A stretch of DNA of 64,000 nucleotides from DASQFI01 sp035633215 (GTDB lineage Bacteria; Acidobacteriota; Vicinamibacteria; Vicinamibacterales; SCN-69-37): positions 62,001 to 126,000 of the forward strand of contig DASQFI010000028.1 of assembly GCA_035633215.1 (NCBI GenBank). The letters run 5' to 3'. Of the stretch, positions 24,600-32,125 are shown piece after piece; the stretch's first letter is position 1, and every line of letters starts with the position of its first letter. The position numbers and the translations under genes are program-made. Below the pieces are notes generated by a model. The model saw only the letters and a program-made list of their open reading frames with translations. It did no database searches and was not told where the DNA came from.

Positions 24600-25439
24600 T
24601 CAGTATCGAACCACGCCTCCGAACCACATGCCCTGGAACTTGGTGTCGCCAATGTCGTTCTCGATGTTGAGGAACGTGGTCATCCGCCGCCAGCCGACCT
24701 GCAGGCCGACGTAGTTGTTCACGTTGAACGTGCCGTGGATGTCCCAGTCGAAGTAATTCGCTTTGTAATCCTGGTCGACGTCGGGCACCTTGAAGCCGCT
24801 CAGCTCGAAGTTGATGGCGACTTCGGGCAGGATGTAGACGCGGCCGACGCCGCCGATCGCAGGCAGCGGCCCCTTGGCGAGCGTGCTTTCGTCGGCGATG
24901 AGCGATCTCAGCTCCGCGGTCAACTCCGTGAACCGCGCTTCGACGAGCACTCCGACGAATCCGCGCGGCGAATAGTAGAAGTCGTACTCATAGCCGACTC
25001 TCCAGACCTTCCAGCCAAACGTCGACTGAATCGGCAGGCTGACGGGATAGAGCTGGCCGTTGAACACGACGCTCCGGTTGAGCGTGGTTTCTGCCGTATA
25101 GAGCACAGGCGTGTACTGGATCCGGAAACGGTGCTTCTGGCCTGGCCGCAGGACGATGCGGAGATCCTTGAACCGTGTGCGTTTGAAGCCGAGGTCGCTC
25201 TGGAAGTCGATCTCGTCGCCGGCGATGCCGAACTGTTCGCTCGAGATCACGCCGAAGAGCGACGGCGTCCACAGCGTGCCGGCCAGCTCGACGTGATACT
25301 TCTCGCCGATGGCCTCCGTGCGTAGCTCGGGCGCCGAGTACTGCGCCTGTGAAGTGGCGGGCGCGAGGCCGATGATCGCCATCACGCCCAGCGCAAAGCC
25401 AAACCAGCGCCGCGAAAGGCGAGGAGTCGGATGTCGCAT
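24600..25439 (-). CDS. Hypothetical outer membrane beta-barrel protein
   Basis: This 279-residue protein has a signal peptide ending at SQAQ (residues ~1-33). The mature part shows alternating aromatic strands, such as HRFRIQYTPVLYTAETTL, VGYEYDFYYSPRGFVGVLVE and YVGLQVGWRRMTTFL, and ends with an aromatic residue in GMWFGGVVRY, the usual signature of barrel proteins inserted by BamA. It probably folds as an 8-12 strand barrel. The ATG at 25439 is preceded by GGAGGCAAC. No transport substrate can be inferred. Confidence 0.75.
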   Translation of the reverse strand: MRHPTPRLSRRWFGFALGVMAIIGLAPATSQAQYSAPELRTEAIGEKYHVELAGTLWTPSLFGVISSEQFGIAGDEIDFQSDLGFKRTRFKDLRIVLRPGQKHRFRIQYTPVLYTAETTLNRSVVFNGQLYPVSLPIQSTFGWKVWRVGYEYDFYYSPRGFVGVLVEARFTELTAELRSLIADESTLAKGPLPAIGGVGRVYILPEVAINFELSGFKVPDVDQDYKANYFDWDIHGTFNVNNYVGLQVGWRRMTTFLNIENDIGDTKFQGMWFGGVVRY

Positions 25440-25572
25440 TGTTCTGTTGCCTCCTTGGATGGAGCGCTGGCGCGCCCCCGCTTGCCGTGCGTCCCGCGCG
25501 ACGCGACGCAAGCCGTTTATCGGCGCATGGCCGCCGATGGAATACGACTTGCGCGACATTTTTGTGTTCGTC

Positions 25573-25592
25573 GGGGACGGGGCCCCGTCCCC
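25573..25592 (-). terminator. Perfect palindrome after the 3D-domain gene
   Basis: GGGGACGGGGCCCCGTCCCC is a perfect 20-bp palindrome starting directly after the TAA of the 3D-domain gene. It could act as a transcription stop or RNA-stabilising hairpin for that gene. No T-run follows on the minus strand. Confidence 0.5.
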
Positions 25593-26048
25593 TTACTTGA
25601 TTGAAGGCGCCGTGTTCTTGGGGTTCCAGCCGAGGCGCAGCACGGTCAGCGTGACCGGCCGCCGGCCGAAGTCGAGCGCTTCGTAGCAGCTCCACATGTA
25701 GAGGTCGATGCGGCGGCCCTGGATTTTCGGCCCCGTGTCGAGCACGGTGTAGATGCCGCGCAGCCGCTCGGGGACGCCTTCCACGCGAATCACCGAGCCC
25801 TCCGGGAGCAGCACTGGGTCGCCGGCGGCGATACCGGCCTGGACGAGAACCCCGGAGGCGGTCGTCCTGCCTTTGCAGTAAGCCGTGGCGGTAAAGTCCA
25901 CGCGGTTTCCAGCGGCCGGCGCGGCGTGCGCAAGCTCGCCCGCAAGGCTGCGGGGGTCGATGATCGTCGCCTCGTAGATGAGGAGGAACCCCATCAGACC
26001 GATCGCGGTCGCGACAAGCTTCCGGCCCAGGGAGCGCGTTAAGAACAT
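25593..26048 (-). CDS. 3D-domain protein (MltA C-terminal-like fold)
   Basis: This 151-residue protein has one N-terminal membrane helix (LVATAIGLMGFLLIYEATI) and a 3D domain at ~50-140, a double-psi barrel with three conserved aspartates seen in MltA and resuscitation factors. The diagnostic segments are FTATAYCKGRTTASG, YTVLDTGPKIQGRRIDLYM and FGRRPVTLTVLR. It probably acts on or binds peptidoglycan at the outer face of the inner membrane; the aspartates D in VLDTG and RIDLYM are kept. The ATG at 26048 was chosen because the hydrophobic helix follows it closely. A perfect palindrome follows its stop. Confidence 0.82.
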   Translation of the reverse strand: MFLTRSLGRKLVATAIGLMGFLLIYEATIIDPRSLAGELAHAAPAAGNRVDFTATAYCKGRTTASGVLVQAGIAAGDPVLLPEGSVIRVEGVPERLRGIYTVLDTGPKIQGRRIDLYMWSCYEALDFGRRPVTLTVLRLGWNPKNTAPSIK

Positions 26049-26237
26049 CGTTTGGCTTGGGGAAGCGCACTCAGCGTAACCCGACTGCGGGGCGAAAGTG
26101 CAAGCGGAAACCGAAACGGAAACCGTCATCGAGAACGGGCTGTAAGGCCTTCACAAAGCTGCACTTGTTTTCGTGACCGACCGGGATGTTCGAGCAAAAT
26201 CGCCGAGAGGCGAAGGAGGCTGATACTCCCAGCGTGT

Positions 26238-27224
26238 TTAGTGTGCAAAGCCGGGCGGTAGCGGATCGCGCCGTCCGTTGCGCTCGAGCCACTCGCCCGG
26301 CTCGCGGATCAGCCGGCCTACCCGGGTGACGGGCAGCCGGCCGCCCTTCTGGGCCGCAGCCAGAAACGCGCGGCGCTGGCGCGGCCGTACAAGAAAAAGC
26401 AATTCGTAGTCCTCACCGCCGGAGAGCGCGAGCGACAACGCATCGCCGGAGGAACGAGCGGCCCAGCGTCGGCTGCCAGCGTGGATTGGGATGGCATCGG
26501 CTTCAATGACCACGCCGGTCCCGCCCGCGTGTGCAAGCTGCCGGGCGCCATCCGCAAGCCCGTCTGACAGGTCGATGGCGGCCACCGCGGCCCGATTCCT
26601 CCCAATGGCCAGACCCATGGCCAGCCGGGCTTCGGGACGTTCGTAGCGCGTCAGACAGTCGCGCTCGGATTCGTCGAGCTGGGACGGGTCGGCCGAGGCG
26701 TGAAACATCGCCAGACCGGCGGCGGCCCCGCCGAGGTCACCGGTGACGTACAACTCGTCGCCGGCCCGGCCGCCCGTGCGTTGGAGCCATCGCCGGCGTT
26801 TCACCGCTCCGATGACGGTCACGTCGACGACGAGCGGCCCAGGCGAGCGCGCGAGATTCCCCCCGACCAGGGCCGCCCCCGTCGTCGAGGCGAGCGCCGC
26901 GAAGCCCTCGAGCAGCTCGTCGAACTCCGTGTCAGGGAAGCCGGCGGGCAGCGCGAGGCTGAGCAGCGATGCGCGCGGCGCGGCGCCCATCGCGGCGAGA
27001 TCGCTCAGCGCGACGGCGAGCGCCTTGTGACCGATCGATCCGGGCGGCGTCCACGATCGCCGGAAGTGGACGTCCTCGATCAACGCATCGGTGCTCACGG
27101 CCATCAGCGCGCCGCGATCCGGCTCGAGGATCGCCGCATCGTCGCCGATGCCGACGGGAACCCATGGCGGAGGATTGCGCACCAGGCGGCGGAGCCGTTC
27201 GAGAAGAGCATGCTCGCCGAGCAT
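26238..27224 (-). CDS. thiL: Thiamine-monophosphate kinase
   Basis: This 328-residue enzyme phosphorylates thiamine monophosphate to thiamine diphosphate, the active cofactor. Family motifs are present in order: WVPVGIGDDAAIL, STDALIEDVHFR, HKALAVALSDLAAMG, LVGGNLARSP, the IDLSDGLADGARQL motif and LSGGEDYELLFLV. The length matches the family. The ATG at 27224 was chosen because upstream in-frame sequence is a repeat: a perfect 29-bp inverted repeat begins three bases further upstream. No other thi gene or TPP riboswitch was seen nearby. Confidence 0.92.
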   Translation of the reverse strand: MLGEHALLERLRRLVRNPPPWVPVGIGDDAAILEPDRGALMAVSTDALIEDVHFRRSWTPPGSIGHKALAVALSDLAAMGAAPRASLLSLALPAGFPDTEFDELLEGFAALASTTGAALVGGNLARSPGPLVVDVTVIGAVKRRRWLQRTGGRAGDELYVTGDLGGAAAGLAMFHASADPSQLDESERDCLTRYERPEARLAMGLAIGRNRAAVAAIDLSDGLADGARQLAHAGGTGVVIEADAIPIHAGSRRWAARSSGDALSLALSGGEDYELLFLVRPRQRRAFLAAAQKGGRLPVTRVGRLIREPGEWLERNGRRDPLPPGFAH

Positions 27225-27227
27225 GTT

Positions 27228-27324
27228 GGGGTCAGGTCTTGTATTGCAACATTTGCCCGGGCCAACAATCGTGTATTGCACATTTCGCGTGTGCCGCAAA
27301 TGTTGCAATACAAGACCTGACCCC
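27228..27324. repeat. REP-like perfect 29-bp inverted repeat
   Basis: The arm GGGGTCAGGTCTTGTATTGC (first 20 of 29 bases, 27228-27256) is repeated exactly in reverse complement at 27296-27324, with a 39-bp spacer. The spacer contains a degenerate part of the arm (GTGTATTGCACATTT). Words starting GGGGTCAGGTCTTG are familiar from bacterial REP-like repeats that are mobilised by REP-associated tyrosine transposases. No transposase gene is in the window. It lies between 6S RNA and thiL. Confidence 0.75.
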
Positions 27325-27334
27325 TGAGGCGTGG

Positions 27335-27533
27335 GGAAGTTCCCCGCTTTGCCGTGTGGGGAGGTCGCATGAACCTGCTAAGCAGGTGGAGCCGCTATGC
27401 AAGCCGCGCTTTAGGCTTCCTCACCACGGAGGCATGCACACCACGCAGCGTCGCAGCTCACTTTGTCGTGAAACATCGGCTCAAAGCGACGCTCCAAAAG
27501 CCATCACGGACAAAGCAGGGAAGGAGATACTAA
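27335..27533 (-). ncRNA. ssrS: 6S RNA
   Basis: On the minus strand the segment GAGCCGATGTTTCA is nearly identical to the conserved 6S stretch GAGCCGATATTTCA, and further on GAAGCCTAAAGC corresponds to GAAGCCTTAAAAC. The ends pair: TTCCCTGCTTTGTCCGTG near 27530 with CACACGGCAAAGCGGGGAA near 27340 gives a long closing stem. The total is about 195-200 nt, the expected size. The location directly after zapA is the same as in many Proteobacteria. 6S RNA binds the sigma-70 RNA polymerase in stationary phase. Exact ends are estimates. Confidence 0.85.
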
Positions 27534-27536
27534 CAT

Positions 27537-27556
27537 GCCGGCCCTGAAGGGCCGGC
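27537..27556 (-). terminator. Hairpin between zapA and 6S RNA
   Basis: GCCGGCCC and GGGCCGGC form an 8-bp perfect stem around TGAA, touching the zapA TAG at 27557. No T-run follows, so it may be a processing or protecting hairpin rather than a true terminator. Confidence 0.4.
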
Positions 27557-27862
27557 CTACACGGCTTTTGCCGTCGCTTCGGTCAGGACCGAGTCGATCA
27601 GCCGCTCGATGTCGGCGGTGCGGGCGAGCAGCCGTCCTTCGGCCCCGGTGGACTCGGCGCGCGCGTTGTAAAGATCGTCGGCGATGTTGAGCGCAGCGAC
27701 GACGGCGACTCGCAGCGGGTCGGCGCTGGCCAACTCGCGCGCCGCCTGGCGCATCTTGTCGTCAACGTAGCTGGCCAGCTCGCCGACGTACTGCGGCTCG
27801 AGCTCGCTGCGGACGGCGTAACGCTGTCCGTGAATCTCGACGTTGACGACGCGCGAGGACAT
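27557..27862 (-). CDS. zapA: Cell division protein ZapA
   Basis: This 101-residue protein promotes bundling of FtsZ at the division ring. The N-terminal domain has VNVEIHGQRYAVRSELEPQY and then VDDKMRQAARELASADPLRV, with the long helix LRVAVVAALNIADDLYNA, all typical of ZapA; the C-terminal part forms a coiled coil for dimer/tetramer formation. It is part of a tight series pheT, zapB-like, zapA, then 6S RNA, with 8 bp to the upstream gene. Confidence 0.9.
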   Translation of the reverse strand: MSSRVVNVEIHGQRYAVRSELEPQYVGELASYVDDKMRQAARELASADPLRVAVVAALNIADDLYNARAESTGAEGRLLARTADIERLIDSVLTEATAKAV

Positions 27863-27870
27863 GGCCGGCG

Positions 27871-28146
27871 TCAGAGGTTCAGTCTGTCGATTTGCGCGAT
27901 CATCTGGACCACGCGGTTGCGGATGACTTCACGTTCCTCGCGCAGCGTCGTGACCTCGGCCGACGCGCCGGACGCTTCGGTGAGCCGGGAACGCAAGCCG
28001 TCCAGCTCGCGCTGGAGGCGGGTGGCTTCGTCCACCGCCCGGGCGCGATCGGCGCGCAGGGTGTCGATCATCCCGACGAGTTGACGGATTTTTTCTTCGA
28101 GGCGGTCAATCGGCTGCAGATCTGTGGCAACGGCGGCACGAGCCAT
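27871..28146 (-). CDS. Coiled-coil protein, ZapB-like
   Basis: This 91-residue protein is almost entirely coiled coil, with heptad patterning from IDRLEEKIRQLVGMIDTLRA to the end (VVQMIAQIDRLNL). It is placed between pheT and zapA, where Acidobacteriota often carry a ZapB-like division factor, which suggests a link with ZapA at the Z ring. The sequence itself does not prove this; any short coiled-coil protein would look similar. The gap to pheT is 13 bp. Confidence 0.65.
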   Translation of the reverse strand: MARAAVATDLQPIDRLEEKIRQLVGMIDTLRADRARAVDEATRLQRELDGLRSRLTEASGASAEVTTLREEREVIRNRVVQMIAQIDRLNL

Positions 28147-28159
28147 CGAGAGGTCCCTT

Positions 28160-30202
28160 CTATCTCAGCTTTACTCCATGTTCGGCTGTCAGCGCGCTGA
28201 CGATGGCCTCGACGGCTTGCTGCACTTCGCTGTCGGTCAGCGTGCGTTCCGCATGACGAAAGGTGAGCCGCAGCGAGAGGCTCACACTGCCCTGGGGCAC
28301 GCCCGCTCCCTGATAGCGATCGAACTCGCGCACGTCCACGAGCGTCGCCGGCGCGTTTCGACGGATAGTGCCACGAACTTTCTCCGCAGGCAAGCGTTCG
28401 TCGATCACGAGCGACAGATCCCGCACGATGGATGGGTGACGCGGCAGCGGCTGTACGCGGCGATTGGCGTCGCCCGCCTGCGATCGCGCGGCGTCGGGCA
28501 CGAGGTCGAGCTCGCCGGCGACGACGATCCCGGCGTCGAGACCGCGCGCGGAGGCAAGATCGGGCCGGATCTGGCCGACCCGCGCGATTTCGATGCCGCC
28601 CTCGCCTCGCGTCCGCAGCCGCGCCGAGCGGCCCTTCACGAACCACGGCACGTCGTCGGCCGGCTCGGCGATGACCTCGAGATCGAGCGCGCTCGCGAGG
28701 AGCTCGGCGACCCCCTTCGCGTCGTAGATGTCCACATCCCCGCTGCTTTCGCTCCAGTGTTCGCCGCGGGCGCCCGTGAGCACCCAGGCGGCGCGCCGTA
28801 CTTCGCCGCGAGGCGTGAAGGCGGACCCCACCTCGAAGAGCTGTACGGACGTCGCGTCGCGATGCCGGTTGTAGACGAGCGCGTCCAGCAGGCCTGGCAG
28901 AAGTGACGGCCGCATGACGGCGAACTTCTCCGACAGCGGGTTCGCAATCGCGACGAGCCCGTCCGGGCCCGCGAACGGCTCGGCCGCCGCGCGCTCGATG
29001 AACGTGAAGGTCTCGGCTTCCTGCAGGCCCGCGCCGGTGAGGAGATTGCGAAGCAATCGCCCTCGCGTCACCTCCGGGGCATGCGGCGGCGGCGGAGTGC
29101 GAAGGGCAGGGAGGGTTGCCGGAATCCGGTCGAAGCCCCAGTGCCGGCCGATTTCTTCGATGAGGTCGGCCTCCCGCTGCACGTCCACGCGGAAGGCCGG
29201 CACCTGCACAGCCCAGCCGTCAGCTGTCGGCGCCGGAGAAAAGCCGAGGCCGGTCAGAATGCGCAGCACATCGGCCCCCGGGACGGCGGTGCCGAGCAGC
29301 CGGTCGAGCCGGTCGCGCCGCAGCGCCAGGGTGCGGGGCGTACGGGCGACGGGGTACGCGTCCACGATCGGCTCGGACAGGTCGCCGGCGCCGAGCGATC
29401 GAAAGAGATCGAGCGCGCGGGCAATCGCGCGCGGTGGGGCGTCGATGTCCGCGCCGCGCTCGAAGCGCGCGGAGGCCTCTGTCTTGAGCGCGAGCCGACG
29501 GCTCGTCGTTCGTACTGAGGCCGGCTCGAACCAGGCGCTTTCGAGCGCGATCCGCGACGTCGAGGCCGAGACCTCTGTCGGCGCACCGCCCATGACGCCG
29601 GCGATCGCGACCGCTCGCTCGGCATCGGCAATCACAAGCATCGACTCGTCGAGCGTGCGCGACTGGCCGTCGAGCGTCGTGAGCCGCTCGCCGCGACGCG
29701 CCTTGCGGACGCGAATCTCGGGGCCGGCAAGTTTCATCGCGTCGAACGCGTGCATCGGGTGGCCCATTTCCAACATCACGAAGTTGGTGACGTCGACGAT
29801 GTTGTTGATGGGCCGGATGCCGGCCTGATGCAGCCGATCGGTCAGCCATGACGGCGACGGCCCGACGCGAACGGCGGCCACGGCCAGCGCGTACCGCTTG
29901 CACCCGTCGTCGTCGAGCGAAACAGGAACAGATGGCTTTGACGTCGTCTTCGCTTCGGCCGCGGCCGGCGCCCGCGAGGTGGCCCCGAGCGGTTTGAGCG
30001 GCAGGTCGAACGCGGTCGCCGTTTCACGCGCGAGCCCGTACATGCTCAGGCAGTCCGGACGGTTGGCCGTGATTTCGAAGTCGATCACCTCCGCGTCGAT
30101 CCCTTCGACGGCAAAGCCGCACGCGGCCAGGCGGGCGGCGACCTGCGCCGGATCCGTGGGCGCGTCCACGAATTCGCGCAGCCAGGACAGCGGGACCTTC
30201 AC
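28160..30202 (-). CDS. pheT: Phenylalanyl-tRNA synthetase beta subunit, short form
   Basis: This 680-residue subunit pairs with PheS to charge tRNA-Phe. B1 begins KVPLSWLREFVD, and the motif FEITANRPDCLSMYGLARE follows at only ~residue 40-60. The usual EMAP/OB-like tRNA-binding domain (about 100 residues with HPNADKL-like motifs) is absent in between, so the protein is ~110-120 residues shorter than E. coli PheT. The B3/B4 editing part, B5 (EASARFERGAD), the B6/7 core and the C-terminal ferredoxin-fold anticodon domain (PRHPSIVRDLSLVIDERLP) are present. The GTG start overlaps the pheS stop by 4 bases. Confidence 0.93.
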   Translation of the reverse strand: MKVPLSWLREFVDAPTDPAQVAARLAACGFAVEGIDAEVIDFEITANRPDCLSMYGLARETATAFDLPLKPLGATSRAPAAAEAKTTSKPSVPVSLDDDGCKRYALAVAAVRVGPSPSWLTDRLHQAGIRPINNIVDVTNFVMLEMGHPMHAFDAMKLAGPEIRVRKARRGERLTTLDGQSRTLDESMLVIADAERAVAIAGVMGGAPTEVSASTSRIALESAWFEPASVRTTSRRLALKTEASARFERGADIDAPPRAIARALDLFRSLGAGDLSEPIVDAYPVARTPRTLALRRDRLDRLLGTAVPGADVLRILTGLGFSPAPTADGWAVQVPAFRVDVQREADLIEEIGRHWGFDRIPATLPALRTPPPPHAPEVTRGRLLRNLLTGAGLQEAETFTFIERAAAEPFAGPDGLVAIANPLSEKFAVMRPSLLPGLLDALVYNRHRDATSVQLFEVGSAFTPRGEVRRAAWVLTGARGEHWSESSGDVDIYDAKGVAELLASALDLEVIAEPADDVPWFVKGRSARLRTRGEGGIEIARVGQIRPDLASARGLDAGIVVAGELDLVPDAARSQAGDANRRVQPLPRHPSIVRDLSLVIDERLPAEKVRGTIRRNAPATLVDVREFDRYQGAGVPQGSVSLSLRLTFRHAERTLTDSEVQQAVEAIVSALTAEHGVKLR

Positions 30203-31242
30203 AGCGGCAACTGCTCGAGGAAGCGAAGGTCGTTCTCGTAGAACATGCGGATGTCGTCGAGCCCGTAGAACCGCAGGGCGAGACGCTCGATCCCAATCCC
30301 GAAGGCAAATCCCGTGTAGCGCTCGGCGTCGTAGCCCACGGCCTCGAACACCGCGGGATGGACCATGCCGCACCCGAGGACTTCGAGCCAGCCGCTCTGC
30401 TTGCACAGCGCGCAGCCCGCGCCATCGCAGTTCAGACAGCTCACGTCGAGCTCGGCCGAGGGCTCGGTGTAGGGAAAGAAGCTCGGCCGGAAACGGGTCT
30501 TGATGCCTGCCCCGTAGAGGCGCTCGGCGAATGCGTTGAGCGTGCCTTTGAGGTCGCCAAGCGTGATGCCCTCGTCGACGACCAGCCCTTCGACCTGCGT
30601 GAACATCGGCGTGTGCGTCGCGTCGAAGTTGTCGCGGCGGTAGACGCGTCCCGGAGCGATGACACGTACCGGCGGCGGATGCGCTTCCATGTGGCGAATC
30701 TGCATCCCGGAGGTATGGGTCCGGAGCAGCGTCGCGTGGCGCTTGCGGTCGGCGGCTGGCATCGGCGCGCCGAGATAGAGCGTGTCCTGCATGTCGCGCG
30801 CCGGGTGCTCCGGCGGCATGTTGAGCGCCTCGAAGTTGTGCCAGTCGTCCTCGAGCTCGGGACCGTCGATGACGGCGTATCCCATCGACGCGAAGATCGT
30901 CTCGATGCGCTCTCGGACCTGCGTGAGCGGATGACGCCGGCCGATGCGCGGCACGCGGCCGGGCAGCGTGACGTCGAGCGCGTCGGGCACCGGCGCGCCA
31001 GCCGAGATGACCGCCGCGCGCGCCTGCCACGCCTCCTCGAATTCCTCTTTGAGCGCGTTGGCGCCGCTGCCGAGCGCGCGGCGGTCCTCGACGGGCGCGG
31101 AACTGACGCCCTTCAGGAGCGCGGTGATCAGTCCCTGCTTGCGTCCGACGAACCGGTCACGCGTGGCCTGCAGATCGTCAGCGGTACGCGCCGCGGCAAG
31201 CGCCGCCTGAAAATCCGTTCGGAGTTGTTCGAGAGACGACAT
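30199..31242 (-). CDS. pheS: Phenylalanyl-tRNA synthetase alpha subunit
   Basis: This 347-residue catalytic subunit attaches phenylalanine to its tRNA. An N-terminal coiled-coil arm (~1-85) is followed by the class II core: motif 2 HTSGMQIRHM and VYRRDNFDATHTPMFTQVEG, phenylalanine-pocket residues in FRPSFFPYTEPSAELD, and motif 3 GFAFGIGIERLA. A cysteine set, CLNCDGAGCALCKQSGW, is in the usual insertion and may bind zinc. The length is typical. It is translationally coupled to pheT by a 4-base overlap and preceded by rplT across a fold-back repeat. Confidence 0.96.
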   Translation of the reverse strand: MSSLEQLRTDFQAALAAARTADDLQATRDRFVGRKQGLITALLKGVSSAPVEDRRALGSGANALKEEFEEAWQARAAVISAGAPVPDALDVTLPGRVPRIGRRHPLTQVRERIETIFASMGYAVIDGPELEDDWHNFEALNMPPEHPARDMQDTLYLGAPMPAADRKRHATLLRTHTSGMQIRHMEAHPPPVRVIAPGRVYRRDNFDATHTPMFTQVEGLVVDEGITLGDLKGTLNAFAERLYGAGIKTRFRPSFFPYTEPSAELDVSCLNCDGAGCALCKQSGWLEVLGCGMVHPAVFEAVGYDAERYTGFAFGIGIERLALRFYGLDDIRMFYENDLRFLEQLPL

Positions 31243-31245
31243 AGG

Positions 31246-31402
31246 TCAGGGCAACGGGCAAAGGGCAGAGGGCAAAGGGGAGGGGAAAGGGACCAAAGGG
31301 ACGCAGGTGATGCTCTCTGGACTAAGCAGGAGGTCAGCGCTCACCTTCAGACCTTCGCTGCCTTTGCCCTCTCCTTTGCCCCTTGCCCTCTGCCCGTTGC
31401 CC
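31246..31402. repeat. Fold-back word repeat, GGGCAAAGGGCAGAG type
   Basis: The left arm (31246-31302) is a degenerate array of GGGCAAA, GGGCAGA and GGGGAGG words; the right arm (31358-31402) is the reverse complement, built of CTTTGCCC, TCTGCCCG and TTGCCC. About 55 bp separates the arms. The array sits in the 163-bp gap between pheS and rplT, inside what is normally one operon, so a large RNA hairpin would form in the transcript. Confidence 0.65.
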
Positions 31403-31405
31403 TTG

Positions 31406-31774
31406 TCATGCGCTTTTCTGAGGCTGCGCCCGCTGGGCCTGTTCGGCCACGCTCGCGAACGCGGCGGGATGGTTCACGGCCAGTTCGGCGAGGCTCTTCC
31501 GATCGAGCCCCACGCCCGCCGCCTTCAGGCCGCTGATGAGCTGTCCGTAGCTCAGGCCGTTGGCGCGCGCGGCGGCATTGATCCGGACGACCCACAGCCG
31601 CCGGAAGTCGCGCTTCTTACGGCGACGGCCGGAGTAGGCGTAGTTGAGCGCCTTGTCGACCGCTTCCTGCGCGGCCTGATACAGCTTGCTCTTGGTGGCG
31701 TAGAAGCCCTTCGCGCGCTTCAGCAGCTTCTTGCGCTTGGCGCGGCGAGAGGAACCTCTTTTGACGCGGGGCAT
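31406..31774 (-). CDS. rplT: Large ribosomal subunit protein bL20
   Basis: This 122-residue protein binds 23S rRNA early in 50S assembly. It has the family start MPRVKRGSSRRAKRKKLLKR, then GRRRKKRDFRRLWVVRINAA and the C-terminal RNA-binding motif GLSYGQLISGLKAAGV. The basic N-terminal tail is complete. It follows rpmI by 30 bp in the conserved infC-rpmI-rplT order. Confidence 0.97.
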   Translation of the reverse strand: MPRVKRGSSRRAKRKKLLKRAKGFYATKSKLYQAAQEAVDKALNYAYSGRRRKKRDFRRLWVVRINAAARANGLSYGQLISGLKAAGVGLDRKSLAELAVNHPAAFASVAEQAQRAQPQKSA

Positions 31775-31804
31775 GTCCTACCTCTCAGCAATGCGATCAA
31801 AACG

Positions 31805-32002
31805 TCAGTCGTACGGGAGCATCCGCTTGAGGCGGGACGCGTCGGCGGGCGAGACGACCACCGTGCCGCGCATGTGACGCTTCCGGTGCTTCGGCTTGCT
31901 CGTCAGGATGTGGCGCTTGAACGCTTTCGTGCGCAGGAACTTGCCTGTGCTCGTTTTCTTGAAGCGCTTGGCGGCGCCGCGATGGCTCTTTAGTTTCGGC
32001 AT
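31805..32002 (-). CDS. rpmI: Large ribosomal subunit protein bL35
   Basis: This 65-residue basic protein of the 50S subunit starts MPKLKSHRGAAKRFKKTSTG, and continues HILTSKPKHRKRHMRG, both invariant family segments. AAAGAGGA just upstream of the ATG at 32002 is a good ribosome site. The 123-bp gap to infC is G+C-rich and holds the repeated word GCTCGCGGGGCCC, with no further gene. Confidence 0.96.
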   Translation of the reverse strand: MPKLKSHRGAAKRFKKTSTGKFLRTKAFKRHILTSKPKHRKRHMRGTVVVSPADASRLKRMLPYD

Positions 32003-32125
32003 TTCGGTCCTCTTTTTTTAGCTGCTCGCGGGGCCCCACCCCCGCTCGCCCGGGCTGCGGCGCTCGCAGACTCGCGCTCCTCGCCCGGACGTTCTATTCG
32101 TTGCTCGCGGGGCCCTTCGCGTCCA

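Noticed and set aside
26049..26237. Coding or RNA gene in the gap between thiL and the 3D-domain gene
   Set aside because: There is no good start signal, conserved RNA motif or long frame; it probably holds only the 3D-gene promoter.
27228..27324. CRISPR repeat pair
   Set aside because: The two arms are inverted, not direct, with one spacer only. No CRISPR array or cas gene was seen anywhere in the window.
32003..32125. Ribosomal protein leader RNA between infC and rpmI
   Set aside because: The gap has repeated GCTCGCGGGGCCC words but no structure I can match to a known L20 or IF-3 leader.
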